Assembly: GCA_902633985.1 (NCBI GenBank)
Contig: CACPHV010000004.1
Coordinates: 1-64,000 of the forward strand
DNA from: an uncultured Pelagibacteraceae bacterium
GTDB lineage: Bacteria > Pseudomonadota > Alphaproteobacteria > Pelagibacterales > Pelagibacteraceae
DNA: 64,000 nucleotides
Reading direction: 5' to 3'
Made by a program: the position numbers and the translations under genes. Under the pieces are notes generated by a model. That model had not been told where the DNA came from, did no database searches, and worked only from the letters and a program-made list of their open reading frames with translations. Positions within the stretch are counted from its first letter, which is position 1, and each line of letters begins with the position of its first letter. Of the stretch, positions 1-9,196 are shown piece after piece.

Positions 1-122
1 TTGATAACATGAACAGAGTTAAAGGTGCTAAAAACATTGAAGTTCTGTCAATTTCAGGTCTTATGGGTGAAGCAATTAAAAGAATATCTAATTCAACTTC
101 AGTATCAGATTTATTCAAATAA
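1..122 (+). CDS. prs: Ribose-phosphate pyrophosphokinase, C-terminal end (partial)
   Basis: Only the last 39 codons are in the window, read in the frame that ends at TAA 120-122. The visible residues contain VLSISGLMGEAIKRISN and end SVSDLFK. This matches the C-terminal helix of PRPP synthetase (in E. coli, a serine-glycine stretch followed by AEAIRRIS and a short tail). The enzyme makes phosphoribosyl pyrophosphate from ribose 5-phosphate and ATP for nucleotide, histidine and tryptophan synthesis. It lies 45 bases before rplY on the same strand, a common proteobacterial neighbourhood (prs-rplY-pth-ychF). The catalytic part is outside the window, so the call rests on the tail and the neighbours. 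Confidence 0.82.
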   Translation, partial: DNMNRVKGAKNIEVLSISGLMGEAIKRISNSTSVSDLFK

Positions 123-167
123 ATACCTTGAGTTATTAAGGAACTTGAGCTAAAAACCTTTGTTTTT

Positions 168-881
168 ATGAATTCATTAAACGCTAACATCAGAACTACA
201 AAAACTAAAGGTGAGCTTAATTCGCTGAGGGATAACGGTAATGTGCCCGCTATAATTTATGGCGGTGAAGCTCAAAACGAAAAGATTTCAATATCTAAAA
301 AGGTACTTAAATCACTAATTGAAAATGAAAATTTTTTATCAAGTATCATAACTTTAAATGTTGATGGCAAACCTCAAAAAGCTCTTCCAAGAGAAATAAA
401 ATATGACATTATTTCAGATGAACCAATTCATGTAGACTTTCTAAGAATAGTCGCAGGAGTAAAAGTTAGAATTGAAGTTCCAGTAAAATTTTTGAATCAT
501 GAAAAATCTCCTGGTTTGAAAAGAGGTGGGGTTTTAAACATTGTAAGAAGAAAAGTTGAGCTAAAATGTCCAAGTGAAAAAATTCCTGAAAATCTTGTAA
601 TAGATCTTGATGGAGTTGATATTGGAGAGAGTTTTAAGATTTCTTCTATAAATCTTGACAGTGACGTCACTCCTACCATTCAAGGAAGAGATTTCGTAAT
701 TGCAACTCTAGCAGCTCCAACTGTTATGAAAGAACCTGAAAAACCTGCAGAAGCTGAGGCGGCTGAGGGAGAAGGTGCTGAAGGAACAGAAGCGGCAGCA
801 GCTGAAGGTGGAGAGAAACCAGCGGCTGAAGGTGATAAAAAAGAAGGTGAAGACAAAAAACCTGCTGAAGAAAAAAAATAA
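168..881 (+). CDS. rplY: 50S ribosomal protein L25 (Ctc-type, long form)
   Basis: This is the 5S rRNA-binding large-subunit protein in its two-domain TL5/Ctc form. The N-terminal L25 domain (about residues 1-95) has the typical KGELNSLRDNGNVPAIIYGG start and a HVDFLRI segment near residue 85. A beta-rich C-terminal domain follows (about 96-185, with VPVKFLNHEKSPGLKRGG). The last ~50 residues are a low-complexity Ala/Glu/Lys tail (APTVMKEPEKPAEAEAAEGE and on), common in alphaproteobacterial L25 and locally richer in G+C than its surroundings. The gene is followed closely by pth and ychF, an arrangement typical of translation-related operons. The start at 168 gives the canonical N-terminus. Confidence 0.95.
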   Translation: MNSLNANIRTTKTKGELNSLRDNGNVPAIIYGGEAQNEKISISKKVLKSLIENENFLSSIITLNVDGKPQKALPREIKYDIISDEPIHVDFLRIVAGVKVRIEVPVKFLNHEKSPGLKRGGVLNIVRRKVELKCPSEKIPENLVIDLDGVDIGESFKISSINLDSDVTPTIQGRDFVIATLAAPTVMKEPEKPAEAEAAEGEGAEGTEAAAAEGGEKPAAEGDKKEGEDKKPAEEKK

Positions 882-922
882 GTTAATTAAAATTGAATTT
901 TATCCTCCAATACTAATATTTT

Positions 923-1483
923 ATGCTTCTACTTGTAGGATTAGGCAATCCAACCCCAGACAGTGAAAACAATAGACATAATATTGGTTTCAAAATTATA
1001 GATGCAATAAATAAAAAATTTGGACTTTCAAAACAAAAACCAAAATTTAAAGGACTTCTTACAACTGGTAATGTAGGAGATCAAAAAGTTTACGCTATTA
1101 AACCTTTAACATTTATGAATAATTCTGGAATTTGTATTAGAGAGTTAATTGAATACTTCAAAATAGATGCTGAGGATGTTATCGTTTTCCATGATGATCT
1201 AGATGTAGAATTTGGTAAGATAAAAGCAAAATTTGGTGGATCTGATGCAGGACATAACGGGATTGCATCAATAGATAAATTTATTGGTAAAGATTATTCA
1301 AGAGTACGAATAGGAATTGGTAAACCAAAAGATAAAATGGAAGTAAGTGATTTTGTTCTTCAAAATTTTGATGAGGATGAAATGCTTGGATTAGAAAAAA
1401 TCACGAATAACATCACAGGTTCTATATCAATACTTATCGACAAAAAATTAGATTTATTCTCTAGCACTGTAAATAATAAATAA
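923..1483 (+). CDS. pth: Peptidyl-tRNA hydrolase
   Basis: Releases tRNA from peptidyl-tRNAs that drop off the ribosome. At 186 residues it is the usual size. Family signatures are visible: LVGLGNP at 4-10 with the catalytic-site Asn at 9, RHNIGF with the catalytic His at 19, KPLTFMNNSG around 57-66, and HDDLDVEFGKIKAKFGGSDAGHNG around 90-113, which holds the catalytic Asp and the substrate-binding loop. The stop codon overlaps the ychF start as TAATG, so the two are probably translationally coupled. The pth-ychF pair is widely conserved. Confidence 0.96.
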   Translation: MLLLVGLGNPTPDSENNRHNIGFKIIDAINKKFGLSKQKPKFKGLLTTGNVGDQKVYAIKPLTFMNNSGICIRELIEYFKIDAEDVIVFHDDLDVEFGKIKAKFGGSDAGHNGIASIDKFIGKDYSRVRIGIGKPKDKMEVSDFVLQNFDEDEMLGLEKITNNITGSISILIDKKLDLFSSTVNNK

Positions 1484-2556
1484 TGAGTTTTAAATGTGGA
1501 ATTGTTGGTTTACCAAATGTAGGTAAATCTACACTCTTCAACGCTCTTACAAACTCAAGCAAAGCCCAGGCTGCAAATTTTCCATTTTGCACGATAGATC
1601 CCAATGTGGGAGTAGTCCCTGTTCCAGATGGAAGATTGAACAAATTATCAGAAGTTTCAAAATCAAAAAAAACAATTAACACAACTATTTCATTTGTAGA
1701 TATAGCCGGACTTGTGAAGGGAGCATCTAAAGGCGAGGGATTAGGCAATAAATTTCTGTCCCACATTAGAGAAGTTGATGCGGTTATTCATATGATTAGA
1801 TGCTTCGACTCAGACGATATTCAAAATGTTAATCCTGACGTCGACCCTATAAGAGATCTTGAGATCATTGAAACTGAAATGATGCTAGCTGATTTAGAGT
1901 CTATTCAAAAAAGACTTGAGAAAAATAATAAAAAAAATGTGGACGAAGACCAGCTTAAGATTTTAGAGATTGCATTAGACTGCATTAATAATGATAAAGG
2001 TATATCAATATTAAAATCTCAATTTGATACAAAACAACTTAATCAAAGTGGCCTTTTATCAATAAAACCAAAGATTTTTGTTTGCAATGTAGATGAGCAA
2101 AGCATTCAGGATGGAAATAAATATACTAAAGACTTCATCGAAAAATTTGGAAAAGATAACACCCTGATTGTTTCTGCAGACATAGAAAATCAAATAAATG
2201 AATTAGCAGAAGATGAGAAAAAAAATTACATGGATATGATTGGTTTAAAAGATACAGGTTTAAGTATGTTAATTCAAAAGGGCTATAAAATATTAGAACT
2301 TGATACATATTTTACCTCTGGACCTGAAGAAACAAGAGCGTGGACTATACAAAAAAATTGTCCTGCTCCTAAGGCTGCAGGAGAAATTCATACAGATTTT
2401 GAAAAAGGTTTCATTAGAGCCGAAGCTATATCTTATGAGGATTTTGTAGCCAATGATGGATGGGTAAATTCTAAGGCTAACGGAAAAATGAGATTAGAGG
2501 GTAAAGATTATATTGTAAAAGATGGAGATGTTTTAAACTTCAGATTCAACACGTGA
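1483..2556 (+). CDS. ychF: Redox-regulated ATPase/GTPase YchF (OLA1 family)
   Basis: An Obg-related P-loop NTPase that associates with ribosomes. The N-terminus carries the G1 loop GLPNVGKST (residues 9-17), a switch region with FPFCTIDPNVGVVPVPD, and the G3 box DIAGLVKGASKGEGLGNKFL. The G4 motif is the divergent NVDE type of YchF proteins, which explains ATP preference in this family. A C-terminal TGS domain ends canonically in GDVLNFRFN. At 357 residues it is full length. Its last 24 bases overlap the 3' end of the opposite-strand petC. Confidence 0.96.
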   Translation: MSFKCGIVGLPNVGKSTLFNALTNSSKAQAANFPFCTIDPNVGVVPVPDGRLNKLSEVSKSKKTINTTISFVDIAGLVKGASKGEGLGNKFLSHIREVDAVIHMIRCFDSDDIQNVNPDVDPIRDLEIIETEMMLADLESIQKRLEKNNKKNVDEDQLKILEIALDCINNDKGISILKSQFDTKQLNQSGLLSIKPKIFVCNVDEQSIQDGNKYTKDFIEKFGKDNTLIVSADIENQINELAEDEKKNYMDMIGLKDTGLSMLIQKGYKILELDTYFTSGPEETRAWTIQKNCPAPKAAGEIHTDFEKGFIRAEAISYEDFVANDGWVNSKANGKMRLEGKDYIVKDGDVLNFRFNT

Positions 2557-3312
2557 CCAGATTCTTTTCATACTAAAATAAACTAAAACAGTTAAAATAA
2601 TTAAATAAACAATCGCTTTAAAGCCCATTTGATGTCGAGACTCTAAATGAGGTTCAGCTGACCACATTAAGAAGGTCGTTACATCTTTTGACATCTGTTC
2701 TACTGTTGCATTTGTTCCATCACCATACTCTACTAATCCATCAGATAATGGAGCAGCCATTCTAATTTTATTACCATACATATATTTGTTGTAGTAAACT
2801 CCGTCATCTAAAGATACGTTGCTAGGAGCATCTTCATATCCTTGTAATAAGGAATAGATATAGTCAACTCCACCTCCTCTAGCTTTAACCAAAACAGACA
2901 TGTCTGGAGGGTATGCGCCACCATTTGCCGCTTGGGCAGCTTTTACATTGTCATATGGCATTACAAATTTATCAGATAATTTACCTGGTCTTGTAAACAT
3001 TTCACCATCTGAATTTGGACCATCAGTTACTTCAAATGAAGATGCTATAGCTTTAGCTTGAGCTTCAGAGAATTCTGGCCCTCCTGGCTCTGCTAAATTT
3101 CTATAACTTAAATACTTCATAGAATGACATGAGGCACATACTTCAGTATAAACTTGATAACCTCTTTGAAGAGAGGCCCTATCAAATTTTCCAAATAGAC
3201 CCTTAAAACTCCAATCAGTTTTTAGATATTCTACTTTTTCAGCAGCAAAAGAATATGAATTTGGAGCGATGATTACGATTATTATAGATAATAACTTAAA
3301 TAAATTTTTCAC
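2533..3312 (-). CDS. petC: Ubiquinol-cytochrome c reductase, cytochrome c1 subunit
   Basis: The c-type heme subunit of the bc1 complex, which passes electrons from the Rieske protein to soluble cytochrome c on the periplasmic side. It starts with a signal peptide (about residues 1-24, ending FAAE). The heme-attachment motif CASCH is at 59-63. A Met ligand candidate lies in IRMAAPLSDG near 184, and a single C-terminal membrane anchor lies around 235-250. It follows petB by one base, and the three genes form the standard petA-petB-petC operon. At 259 residues it is a normal alphaproteobacterial length without a fused cytochrome b. The 3' end overlaps ychF by 24 bases. Confidence 0.96.
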   Translation of the reverse strand: MKNLFKLLSIIIVIIAPNSYSFAAEKVEYLKTDWSFKGLFGKFDRASLQRGYQVYTEVCASCHSMKYLSYRNLAEPGGPEFSEAQAKAIASSFEVTDGPNSDGEMFTRPGKLSDKFVMPYDNVKAAQAANGGAYPPDMSVLVKARGGGVDYIYSLLQGYEDAPSNVSLDDGVYYNKYMYGNKIRMAAPLSDGLVEYGDGTNATVEQMSKDVTTFLMWSAEPHLESRHQMGFKAIVYLIILTVLVYFSMKRIWSRVESEV

Positions 3313-3313
3313 C

Positions 3314-4576
3314 TTACTCTATTTTGCTTTCTCTATTTCTGGCGGCTGCTAAATTCGGTGAACCACCAAGCACAGGTTCAGTAATGCTTAAAGGCACTGG
3401 TAAGGTTTTTTCTTTAAAACCTAAAACAGGAAGAATAACTAAAAAATGTAAAAAATAATACGCAGTAGCAACTCGTGCTATCAACAAGTAAAGTCCCTCA
3501 GCTGGCATCGCACCCACATAACCTAGTATTAAAACATCTGCAACTAGTATCCAGTAGAATTGTCTATATAAAGGTCTGAATACCGCGGATCTTATTTTTG
3601 AGGTATCTAACCAAGGTAAAACCGCTAAAATTAATATTGCAGATAACATAGCCACAACTCCCAACAATTTATCTGGAACTGATCTTAATATTGCATAAAA
3701 AGGAAGTAGATACCATTCAGGAACAATGTGTGCAGGTGTTACCATTGGGTTAGCCTCGATATAATTGTCCGCATGTCCTAAAATGTTTGGTGCATAAAAT
3801 ACAAAGAAAGCAAACACAATCATGAACATTAATAAAGCAAAACCATCTTTAATTACTATGTAAGGATGGAAAGGCACAGTGTCTTTAGATGGTTTTTTTA
3901 TATCTATTCCAACTGGGTTGTTGTTACCAGGAACATGTAATGCCCATATATGTAAAACAACTAATCCTAAAATCAAAAATGGAATTAAATAATGCAAAGT
4001 AAAAAATCTAGTTAACGTAGGGTTATCGACTGAATAACCTCCCCACAACCAAGTGACAATACCCTCTCCAACTAATGGAATAGCGCTAAATAAATTTGTG
4101 ATTACAGTTGCTCCCCAGAAACTCATTTGTCCCCAAGGCAATACATAGCCCATAAATGCAGCCGCCATCATTAGCAAATAAATAATTATTCCAATTATCC
4201 AAATTATTTCTCTTGGTGCTTTGTAAGAACCATAAAATAATGACCTGAAGATATGAATGTAGACTGCTAAGAAAAACATAGATGCACCATTTGCATGAAT
4301 GTATCTAATTAACCAACCGTAATTGACATCACGCATGATGTGCTCAACACTCTCAAAAGCCATATCTGCGTGAGCAATGTAATGCATTGCAAGAGTTAAT
4401 CCGGTAACAATTTGAGTGATTAAGCAAAAAGTTAAAATTCCACCAAATGTCCACCAATAATTTAAATTTTTAGGAGTCGGATAATCTGTTAAATGATTTG
4501 CAAGAGTTAATAGTGGCAATCGATCATTAAACCATTGTCCTACTTTCGATTTTGGTCTGTAATCATGATCACTCAT
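3314..4576 (-). CDS. petB: Ubiquinol-cytochrome c reductase, cytochrome b subunit
   Basis: The membrane core of complex III, carrying the two b hemes and the quinol sites. It is a full-length, 420-residue eight-helix cytochrome b. Visible signatures are [12 protein letters not shown] near 59-70, [12 protein letters not shown] near 90-101, [20 protein letters not shown] near 143-162, and the Qo-site [14 protein letters not shown] near 285-298. Heme-ligand His pairs are present in helices B and D. It lies 6 bases after petA and 1 base before petC, so the three are probably co-transcribed. Confidence 0.97.
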   Translation of the reverse strand: MSDHDYRPKSKVGQWFNDRLPLLTLANHLTDYPTPKNLNYWWTFGGILTFCLITQIVTGLTLAMHYIAHADMAFESVEHIMRDVNYGWLIRYIHANGASMFFLAVYIHIFRSLFYGSYKAPREIIWIIGIIIYLLMMAAAFMGYVLPWGQMSFWGATVITNLFSAIPLVGEGIVTWLWGGYSVDNPTLTRFFTLHYLIPFLILGLVVLHIWALHVPGNNNPVGIDIKKPSKDTVPFHPYIVIKDGFALLMFMIVFAFFVFYAPNILGHADNYIEANPMVTPAHIVPEWYLLPFYAILRSVPDKLLGVVAMLSAILILAVLPWLDTSKIRSAVFRPLYRQFYWILVADVLILGYVGAMPAEGLYLLIARVATAYYFLHFLVILPVLGFKEKTLPVPLSITEPVLGGSPNLAAARNRESKIE

Positions 4577-4582
4577 TTTTCT

Positions 4583-5092
4583 TTATCCAATTTTAATTGT
4601 GTTTGCATCAACGAATTCATATTTAGGCACTTCCATATTCCAAGGTGCTGGTCCTTTTCTAATTCTTCCAGAGGTATCATAATGAGATCCATGACATGGA
4701 CAGAACCAACCATTATAATCACCTTTATCATTTAGAGGTACACATCCAAGGTGGGTACATACACCCAACATAACAAGCCACTCAGGGTTTTTTGCTCTAT
4801 CTTCATCTTTTTCAGGATGAATTAAATCCTCCATCTTAACAGATCTTGCTTCATCAATTTCTTCTTGAGTTCTTCTTCTTATAAAGACTGGTTTTCCTCT
4901 CCACAAAACAGTTAGTGTATTTCCTGGTGTTAATGCACTTACATCAACTTCTGTGCTAGCTAATGCTTTAACAGAAGCATCTGGATTCATTTGATCTATC
5001 ATTGGCCACACTACTGCAGCCGCTCCAACAGCGCCTACAGCTGTGGTAGCTGTAAATAAAAAATCTCTTCTTTTTGTTTTTTTTTCAGACAC
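4583..5092 (-). CDS. petA: Ubiquinol-cytochrome c reductase, Rieske iron-sulfur subunit
   Basis: First gene of the bc1 operon. The N-terminus carries a twin-arginine motif (KRRDFLF, residues 7-13) followed by a hydrophobic anchor rich in Ala/Gly/Val, as expected for Tat-dependent export of a folded 2Fe-2S protein. The cluster-binding boxes CTHLGC and CPCHGSHYD lie around residues 112-117 and 131-139. The bc1-specific [10 protein letters not shown] loop follows. At 169 residues it is a normal size. A 92-base gap to the divergent trmL probably holds promoters for both, but I could not assign boxes with confidence. Confidence 0.97.
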   Translation of the reverse strand: MSEKKTKRRDFLFTATTAVGAVGAAAVVWPMIDQMNPDASVKALASTEVDVSALTPGNTLTVLWRGKPVFIRRRTQEEIDEARSVKMEDLIHPEKDEDRAKNPEWLVMLGVCTHLGCVPLNDKGDYNGWFCPCHGSHYDTSGRIRKGPAPWNMEVPKYEFVDANTIKIG

Positions 5093-5184
5093 TTTTAGTA
5101 GCTTTTGTTATTATCTCTTTTTGATTTAAAATAGTTAATATACGAATTCATATAATATAAAATAATTATTTTACTACTGAAAGA

Positions 5185-5658
5185 ATGACACAGAATTCAA
5201 CAATTTTAGGACCCAAAATAGCTTTGTATGAGCCTGATATACCTCAGAATACTGGTGCAATCATTAGAACTTGTGCTTGTTTGGGTGCTAAACTAGAAAT
5301 AATTGAACCATGTGGCTTTCTATTATCAGATAAACGATTTAAAAGAGTGGTTATGGACTATATGGACTATAGCCAAATAGAGTTTTATCAAAGTTCTGAA
5401 AAATTTTTTGAGGCAAAGAAGAAAAAAAGAATCGTATTGATGACAACTAGGGGTTCAGTAAATTATACTAAATTTAAATTTAAGCCTGATGATACTATTT
5501 TGTTTGGAAGAGAAAGTGCTGGGGTACCCGAAAAGGTCCATAAACTTATTAAAAATCGTTTAAAAATACCAATGAACAGCCAAGTAAGGTCTCTTAATAT
5601 TGCATCGTCTGTTGCCATTGTTTTGGCAGAAAGTTTGCGTCAGATAAAATTAATATAA
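5185..5658 (+). CDS. trmL: tRNA (cytidine/uridine-34 2'-O)-methyltransferase
   Basis: A SPOUT-class enzyme that 2'-O-methylates the wobble base of tRNA-Leu isoacceptors. The family signatures are LYEPDIPQNTGAIIRTCACLG near the N-terminus, LFGRESAGVPE in the middle and IPMNSQVRSLNIASSVAIVL at the C-terminus, which together form the SAM-binding trefoil knot. At 157 residues it matches the minimal TrmL/YibK size. It is divergent from the bc1 operon and followed one base later by hemF. Confidence 0.93.
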   Translation: MTQNSTILGPKIALYEPDIPQNTGAIIRTCACLGAKLEIIEPCGFLLSDKRFKRVVMDYMDYSQIEFYQSSEKFFEAKKKKRIVLMTTRGSVNYTKFKFKPDDTILFGRESAGVPEKVHKLIKNRLKIPMNSQVRSLNIASSVAIVLAESLRQIKLI

Positions 5659-5659
5659 A

Positions 5660-6487
5660 ATGGATATTTCAATAAAAAAAGACTTGGCGAGTAACTGGTT
5701 TAAGCTATTGCAAAATGCAATATGCGACGACATTTTAAAAATTGAAAAAAACAAAGTTAATTTTCAATCAACTTCTTGGAAAAGAAGCAATACAAAAGAT
5801 GAGGGTGGTGGCGAATATAGAATTCTTAAAAATGGAAAAATTTTTGAAAAAGTAGGAGTAAATTTTTCAAAAGTTTATGGAAAATTTCCTAAGCAATTTC
5901 AAAAGAATATACCAGGCGCAAGTAAAGATCCTAGATTTTGGGCATCAGGAATATCAATAGTTATGCATATGCAAAATCCACATATTCCTGCAATGCATTT
6001 TAATACCAGATTTATTTGTACAACAAAGAATTGGTTTGGTGGAGGAATGGATGTAACCCCGGCAATAAAAGATGAAAAAGAGAGGAAAAACTTTCATAAA
6101 ACATTAAAAGCAATGTGCGATAGACATAATAAGAAATATTATAAAAAATATAAAAAGTACTGTGATGAATATTTTTATCTACCTCACAGAAAAGAAGCCA
6201 GAGGTATAGGTGGAATCTTTTTTGATTATAAAAATGATAATTTTGAAAGTGACTTTAAATTTGTCAGAGATGTTGGTGTTACATTTCAAATGTTATTTAA
6301 TGAAATAATTAAAAAAAAAATAAAAAGAAAATGGACTTTAAAAGATAAAGAGTTTCAGTATATTAAAAGAGGTCGATACGCAGAATTTAATTTACTCTAT
6401 GATAGAGGAACAAAATTTGGACTACAAACTGGTGGTAATGTTGAAGGAATTTTAATGTCATTACCTCCGATTGCAAAATGGAAATAA
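5660..6487 (+). CDS. hemF: Oxygen-dependent coproporphyrinogen III oxidase
   Basis: Converts coproporphyrinogen III to protoporphyrinogen IX using O2, a late step of heme synthesis. Diagnostic stretches are [20 protein letters not shown] near 49-69, [16 protein letters not shown] near 102-117, [12 protein letters not shown] near 124-135 and [10 protein letters not shown] near 180-189. The C-terminus has [29 protein letters not shown]. At 275 residues it is slightly shorter than the E. coli enzyme but has the full conserved core. It supplies heme for the bc1 and aa3 complexes encoded nearby. It overlaps the first possible start of greA. Confidence 0.96.
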   Translation: MDISIKKDLASNWFKLLQNAICDDILKIEKNKVNFQSTSWKRSNTKDEGGGEYRILKNGKIFEKVGVNFSKVYGKFPKQFQKNIPGASKDPRFWASGISIVMHMQNPHIPAMHFNTRFICTTKNWFGGGMDVTPAIKDEKERKNFHKTLKAMCDRHNKKYYKKYKKYCDEYFYLPHRKEARGIGGIFFDYKNDNFESDFKFVRDVGVTFQMLFNEIIKKKIKRKWTLKDKEFQYIKRGRYAEFNLLYDRGTKFGLQTGGNVEGILMSLPPIAKWK

Positions 6488-6492
6488 AACAA

Positions 6493-6969
6493 ATGGATAA
6501 AGAGCCAATAACATTAAACGGATTAAATAAACTAAAAGAAGAATTAGTTTTTTTAAAAGAAAAAAAAAGACCTGAGATAGTAGCTGCAATTGCTGAAGCG
6601 AGATCCCATGGAGACCTCAAAGAAAATGCTGAATATCATGCAGCTAAAGAAGAACAATCTCATAATGAGGGAAGAATTACAGAAATTAACGATATTATTG
6701 CAAGAGCAAATGTTATTGATGTTACAAAACTAAACAATGAAGGAAAAGTAATTTTTGGATCTACAGTTTATTTAGAGGATTTAGATACTGGTGAAAAAAT
6801 TAATTATAAAATTGTTGGAAGAGATGAGGCAGATTTAAAACAAAAACTAATTTTCTTTCAATCACCAATTGGAAAAGGTTTGATTGGAAAAAATAAAAGT
6901 GATTTAGTTGAAATAAATACACCCTCTGGTGTAAAAAATTTTGAAATTAAAGACGTTAAATATATTTAA
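6493..6969 (+). CDS. greA: Transcription elongation factor GreA
   Basis: Rescues backtracked RNA polymerase by stimulating transcript cleavage. The N-terminal coiled coil shows [20 protein letters not shown] then [20 protein letters not shown], including the acidic tip residues. The C-terminal FKBP-like domain has [13 protein letters not shown] and [15 protein letters not shown] chose the ATG at 6493 because it gives [10 protein letters not shown], which aligns with the usual M-x-K-x-P-M-T start, and a 158-residue protein like E. coli GreA. An in-frame ATG at 6478 inside hemF would add five residues. The stop codon shares the tetranucleotide TTAA at 6966-6969 with the stop of the opposite-strand cca gene. 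Confidence 0.95.
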   Translation: MDKEPITLNGLNKLKEELVFLKEKKRPEIVAAIAEARSHGDLKENAEYHAAKEEQSHNEGRITEINDIIARANVIDVTKLNNEGKVIFGSTVYLEDLDTGEKINYKIVGRDEADLKQKLIFFQSPIGKGLIGKNKSDLVEINTPSGVKNFEIKDVKYI

Positions 6970-8240
6970 CTTTTAACTATTTGTTGTACCTGCTTATCTG
7001 AAATTTGAAATCCATTTTGAACCCAAGTTTCTTCTATCCTTTTTAATTTTTTACCCAAAGTTTTACCCTCAGGAATTTGAAATTTGGACATTAATAGATC
7101 AGCCCCTATTGGCAAAGTTGGAATTACTTTCTCTTTATAATTATCTAATAGTTTGATTAGTTTTTTCTCTACTTTGTTTGAGATAAATATTTTAAAATTA
7201 ATTATATCTATTACAGCCTGTCGCCCGTTAAAATAAAAAAATTTATTCAAGTTTTTCTCTGTAAAGTTGTTTAAAGTTACTTTTTCTCTATAAAAAAGAT
7301 CTATTAATTTTAATCTTTTCTTATCTTTATTAGATATTTTAAATTTATAAAGAAAATAATCAGTATTATCAGTCCCATCAATCACTAAAAGCGCAATCAA
7401 AAATATAAAGTCAATTTTTAAAAAATTCTCTACAGCATAAGAATTTTGTTTTTTAAAATTTTTAATATTCTTTAATTGAGGGAAAATTATTTCTACGAGT
7501 TCTAAACTTTCTTGATCTTTAAAGAGTTTTAAAAATCCATTTGAACTAGTTATTTTTTTTAGTTCATCAATTAATCTTTCAGATGATATATTTGAAATTC
7601 CATCAATATTTTTTTTTATATTTTTTATTATTTCTGGCTGGTGCTTATGATTTGAGTAATTTAAATAAAATCTTAAATACCTCAAAATACGTAAATAATC
7701 CTCTTGAATTCTTTTTTCCACATTGCCAATAAAATTAATATACCCATCCTCCAAATCTTTTTTACCGTTAAATGGATCAAATAAATTACCATCGCCATCT
7801 GCATAAATTGAATTGATAGTAAAATCCCTTCTAGAGGCATCTTCCTTCCAATCTAAAGAGAATTCTACTTCAGCATGCCTTCCATCAGTTGAGACGTCTT
7901 TCCTTAAAGAAGTAATTTCGTATTTATATTCGTCAATTGTTGCAGTTATAGTTCCGTGTTCAATTCCTGTTTCGTAATAACTTATTTGTTTGTTTTTAAG
8001 GGCCTCACAAACTTCCGGGGGCGTTAAATTTGTTGCTAGGTCAATATCATCAACTTTTTCTTTTTTTATCACTTTTCTTACACACCCACCCACATATCTG
8101 ATTTCACTTTTCTCTGAAAAATTATTAATTGCTTCAAAAATTTTATTTACAGGTGTTGTTAAAGTAATTTGTTTTAAATTTTGACTGATATAATCAAGAT
8201 TTTTTGATCGGGAAAAAAATTTATCTAAAAAATTTTTCAT
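6966..8240 (-). CDS. cca: CCA tRNA nucleotidyltransferase / poly(A) polymerase family protein
   Basis: A class II nucleotidyltransferase, most likely the enzyme that adds or repairs the 3' CCA of tRNAs. The head domain has RYVGGCVRK (residues 48-56), the catalytic pair in VDDIDLATN (about 63-71), the TSLRKD and [12 protein letters not shown] boxes near 111 and 135, and the [12 protein letters not shown] segment used for nucleotide selection. A more variable C-terminal RNA-binding half follows. At 424 residues it is a typical alphaproteobacterial length. The start codon lies only three bases after the CCA end of tRNA-Gln on the same strand. A poly(A) polymerase role cannot be excluded from sequence alone. 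Confidence 0.9.
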   Translation of the reverse strand: MKNFLDKFFSRSKNLDYISQNLKQITLTTPVNKIFEAINNFSEKSEIRYVGGCVRKVIKKEKVDDIDLATNLTPPEVCEALKNKQISYYETGIEHGTITATIDEYKYEITSLRKDVSTDGRHAEVEFSLDWKEDASRRDFTINSIYADGDGNLFDPFNGKKDLEDGYINFIGNVEKRIQEDYLRILRYLRFYLNYSNHKHQPEIIKNIKKNIDGISNISSERLIDELKKITSSNGFLKLFKDQESLELVEIIFPQLKNIKNFKKQNSYAVENFLKIDFIFLIALLVIDGTDNTDYFLYKFKISNKDKKRLKLIDLFYREKVTLNNFTEKNLNKFFYFNGRQAVIDIINFKIFISNKVEKKLIKLLDNYKEKVIPTLPIGADLLMSKFQIPEGKTLGKKLKRIEETWVQNGFQISDKQVQQIVKS

Positions 8241-8243
8241 AAA

Positions 8244-8317
8244 TGGCTGGGGCGCTAGGATTCGAACCTAGGATGCAGGTACCAAAAACCCGTGCCTTAC
8301 CGCTTGGCTACGCCCCA
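8244..8317 (-). tRNA. trnQ: tRNA-Gln (anticodon TTG)
   Basis: On the minus strand the sequence folds as a complete tRNA. The acceptor stem TGGGGCG pairs with CGCCCCA. The anticodon stem CGGGT/ACCTG encloses loop TTTTGGT, giving anticodon TTG. The T arm is CTAGG-TTCGAAT-CCTAG. The discriminator base is G and the CCA end is encoded (TGG on the plus strand at 8244-8246). Glutamine is the amino acid for TTG. The gene sits between ispE (34 bases upstream in the direction of transcription) and cca (3 bases downstream), so it may be co-transcribed and processed out of a longer RNA. Confidence 0.95.
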
Positions 8318-8350
8318 ATACTAGCTTCCTATAACATAAAAATATAAAAT

Positions 8351-9196
8351 TCATATAGTTTTTGCTGTAACACACCAATAATTTTTATATTTTCTTTTAA
8401 ATTTAGCTTTTGCCAATTTACAACTCTTTAATGAATTATAATAGGCAACAATTGTTGATCCTGAACCAGTCATTCTCACAAATAATGGATTATTTATACT
8501 TTCTAAGAACAGCTTTATTTTTTTAAGTTTTGGATATTTTTTGAGTGCTATTGTTTCAAGGGCATTTTGTTGATCAATCAAATATTTTGCCCCAAACATA
8601 TTTTTTTTAGGTTTGTTATATTTTGATTTTGTATACTTTTGAACAGCTGAGTATATTTTTTTAGTTGAACAACCAAAATCAGGTTTTACCAAAGTGGTGT
8701 AATATTTTGAAGCATTATAAATCTTTTTTATTCTACCACCTGATGACAACACACAGTTGGATGAAATGGTTCCTAGAATAACATCGGAACCAACGAAGTC
8801 ACAGATACTTCGAGTTTTTTGATGATTAGGATTAATAATTTTTTTTTTAACCAGATAATTAAACACACTAGCCGCATTCATCGATCCCCCAGCCAACCCA
8901 GCTTCTTGAGGAATTAATTTTTTAATTTTAACTTTGAATTTTTTATTTTTTAATAAATTTTCTTTATCTAATATTTGAAATAATTTTTGAACAGTATTTT
9001 TTTTTCCTATATTTTTAGAAAACTTTCCATAAAAAGAAATATGATGTTTTTTTCCATTATGTTGATTTATCGAAATAACATCATGTAAATCTATGAAACC
9101 AATTATACTTTCAATTTTATGTAAAACCTTTTTTTTTCCAGTGATATTTAGTGCTAAATTTAACTTTGCATTAGATTTAATTTTATTAATTTTCAT
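8351..9196 (-). CDS. ispE: 4-diphosphocytidyl-2-C-methyl-D-erythritol kinase
   Basis: A GHMP-family kinase that phosphorylates CDP-methylerythritol in the MEP pathway to IPP and DMAPP. The N-terminus SNAKLNLALNITGKK holds the catalytic Lys region. The ATP-binding loop PQEAGLAGGSMNAASV lies near residue 90-106. The C-terminal glycine motif MTGSGSTIVAYY lies near 240-251. At 281 residues the length is normal. It starts directly after the stop of the TPR gene (no gap), an ispE pairing also seen in other alphaproteobacteria. With ispH at 25.8 kb it feeds the carotenoid and retinal genes in this window. Confidence 0.93.
   Translation of the reverse strand: MKINKIKSNAKLNLALNITGKKKVLHKIESIIGFIDLHDVISINQHNGKKHHISFYGKFSKNIGKKNTVQKLFQILDKENLLKNKKFKVKIKKLIPQEAGLAGGSMNAASVFNYLVKKKIINPNHQKTRSICDFVGSDVILGTISSNCVLSSGGRIKKIYNASKYYTTLVKPDFGCSTKKIYSAVQKYTKSKYNKPKKNMFGAKYLIDQQNALETIALKKYPKLKKIKLFLESINNPLFVRMTGSGSTIVAYYNSLKSCKLAKAKFKRKYKNYWCVTAKTI

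Noticed and set aside
122..167. A hairpin between prs and rplY (ACCTTGAG / AACTTGAG)
   Set aside because: The two copies are direct, not inverted, and too short to call a repeat or leader structure.
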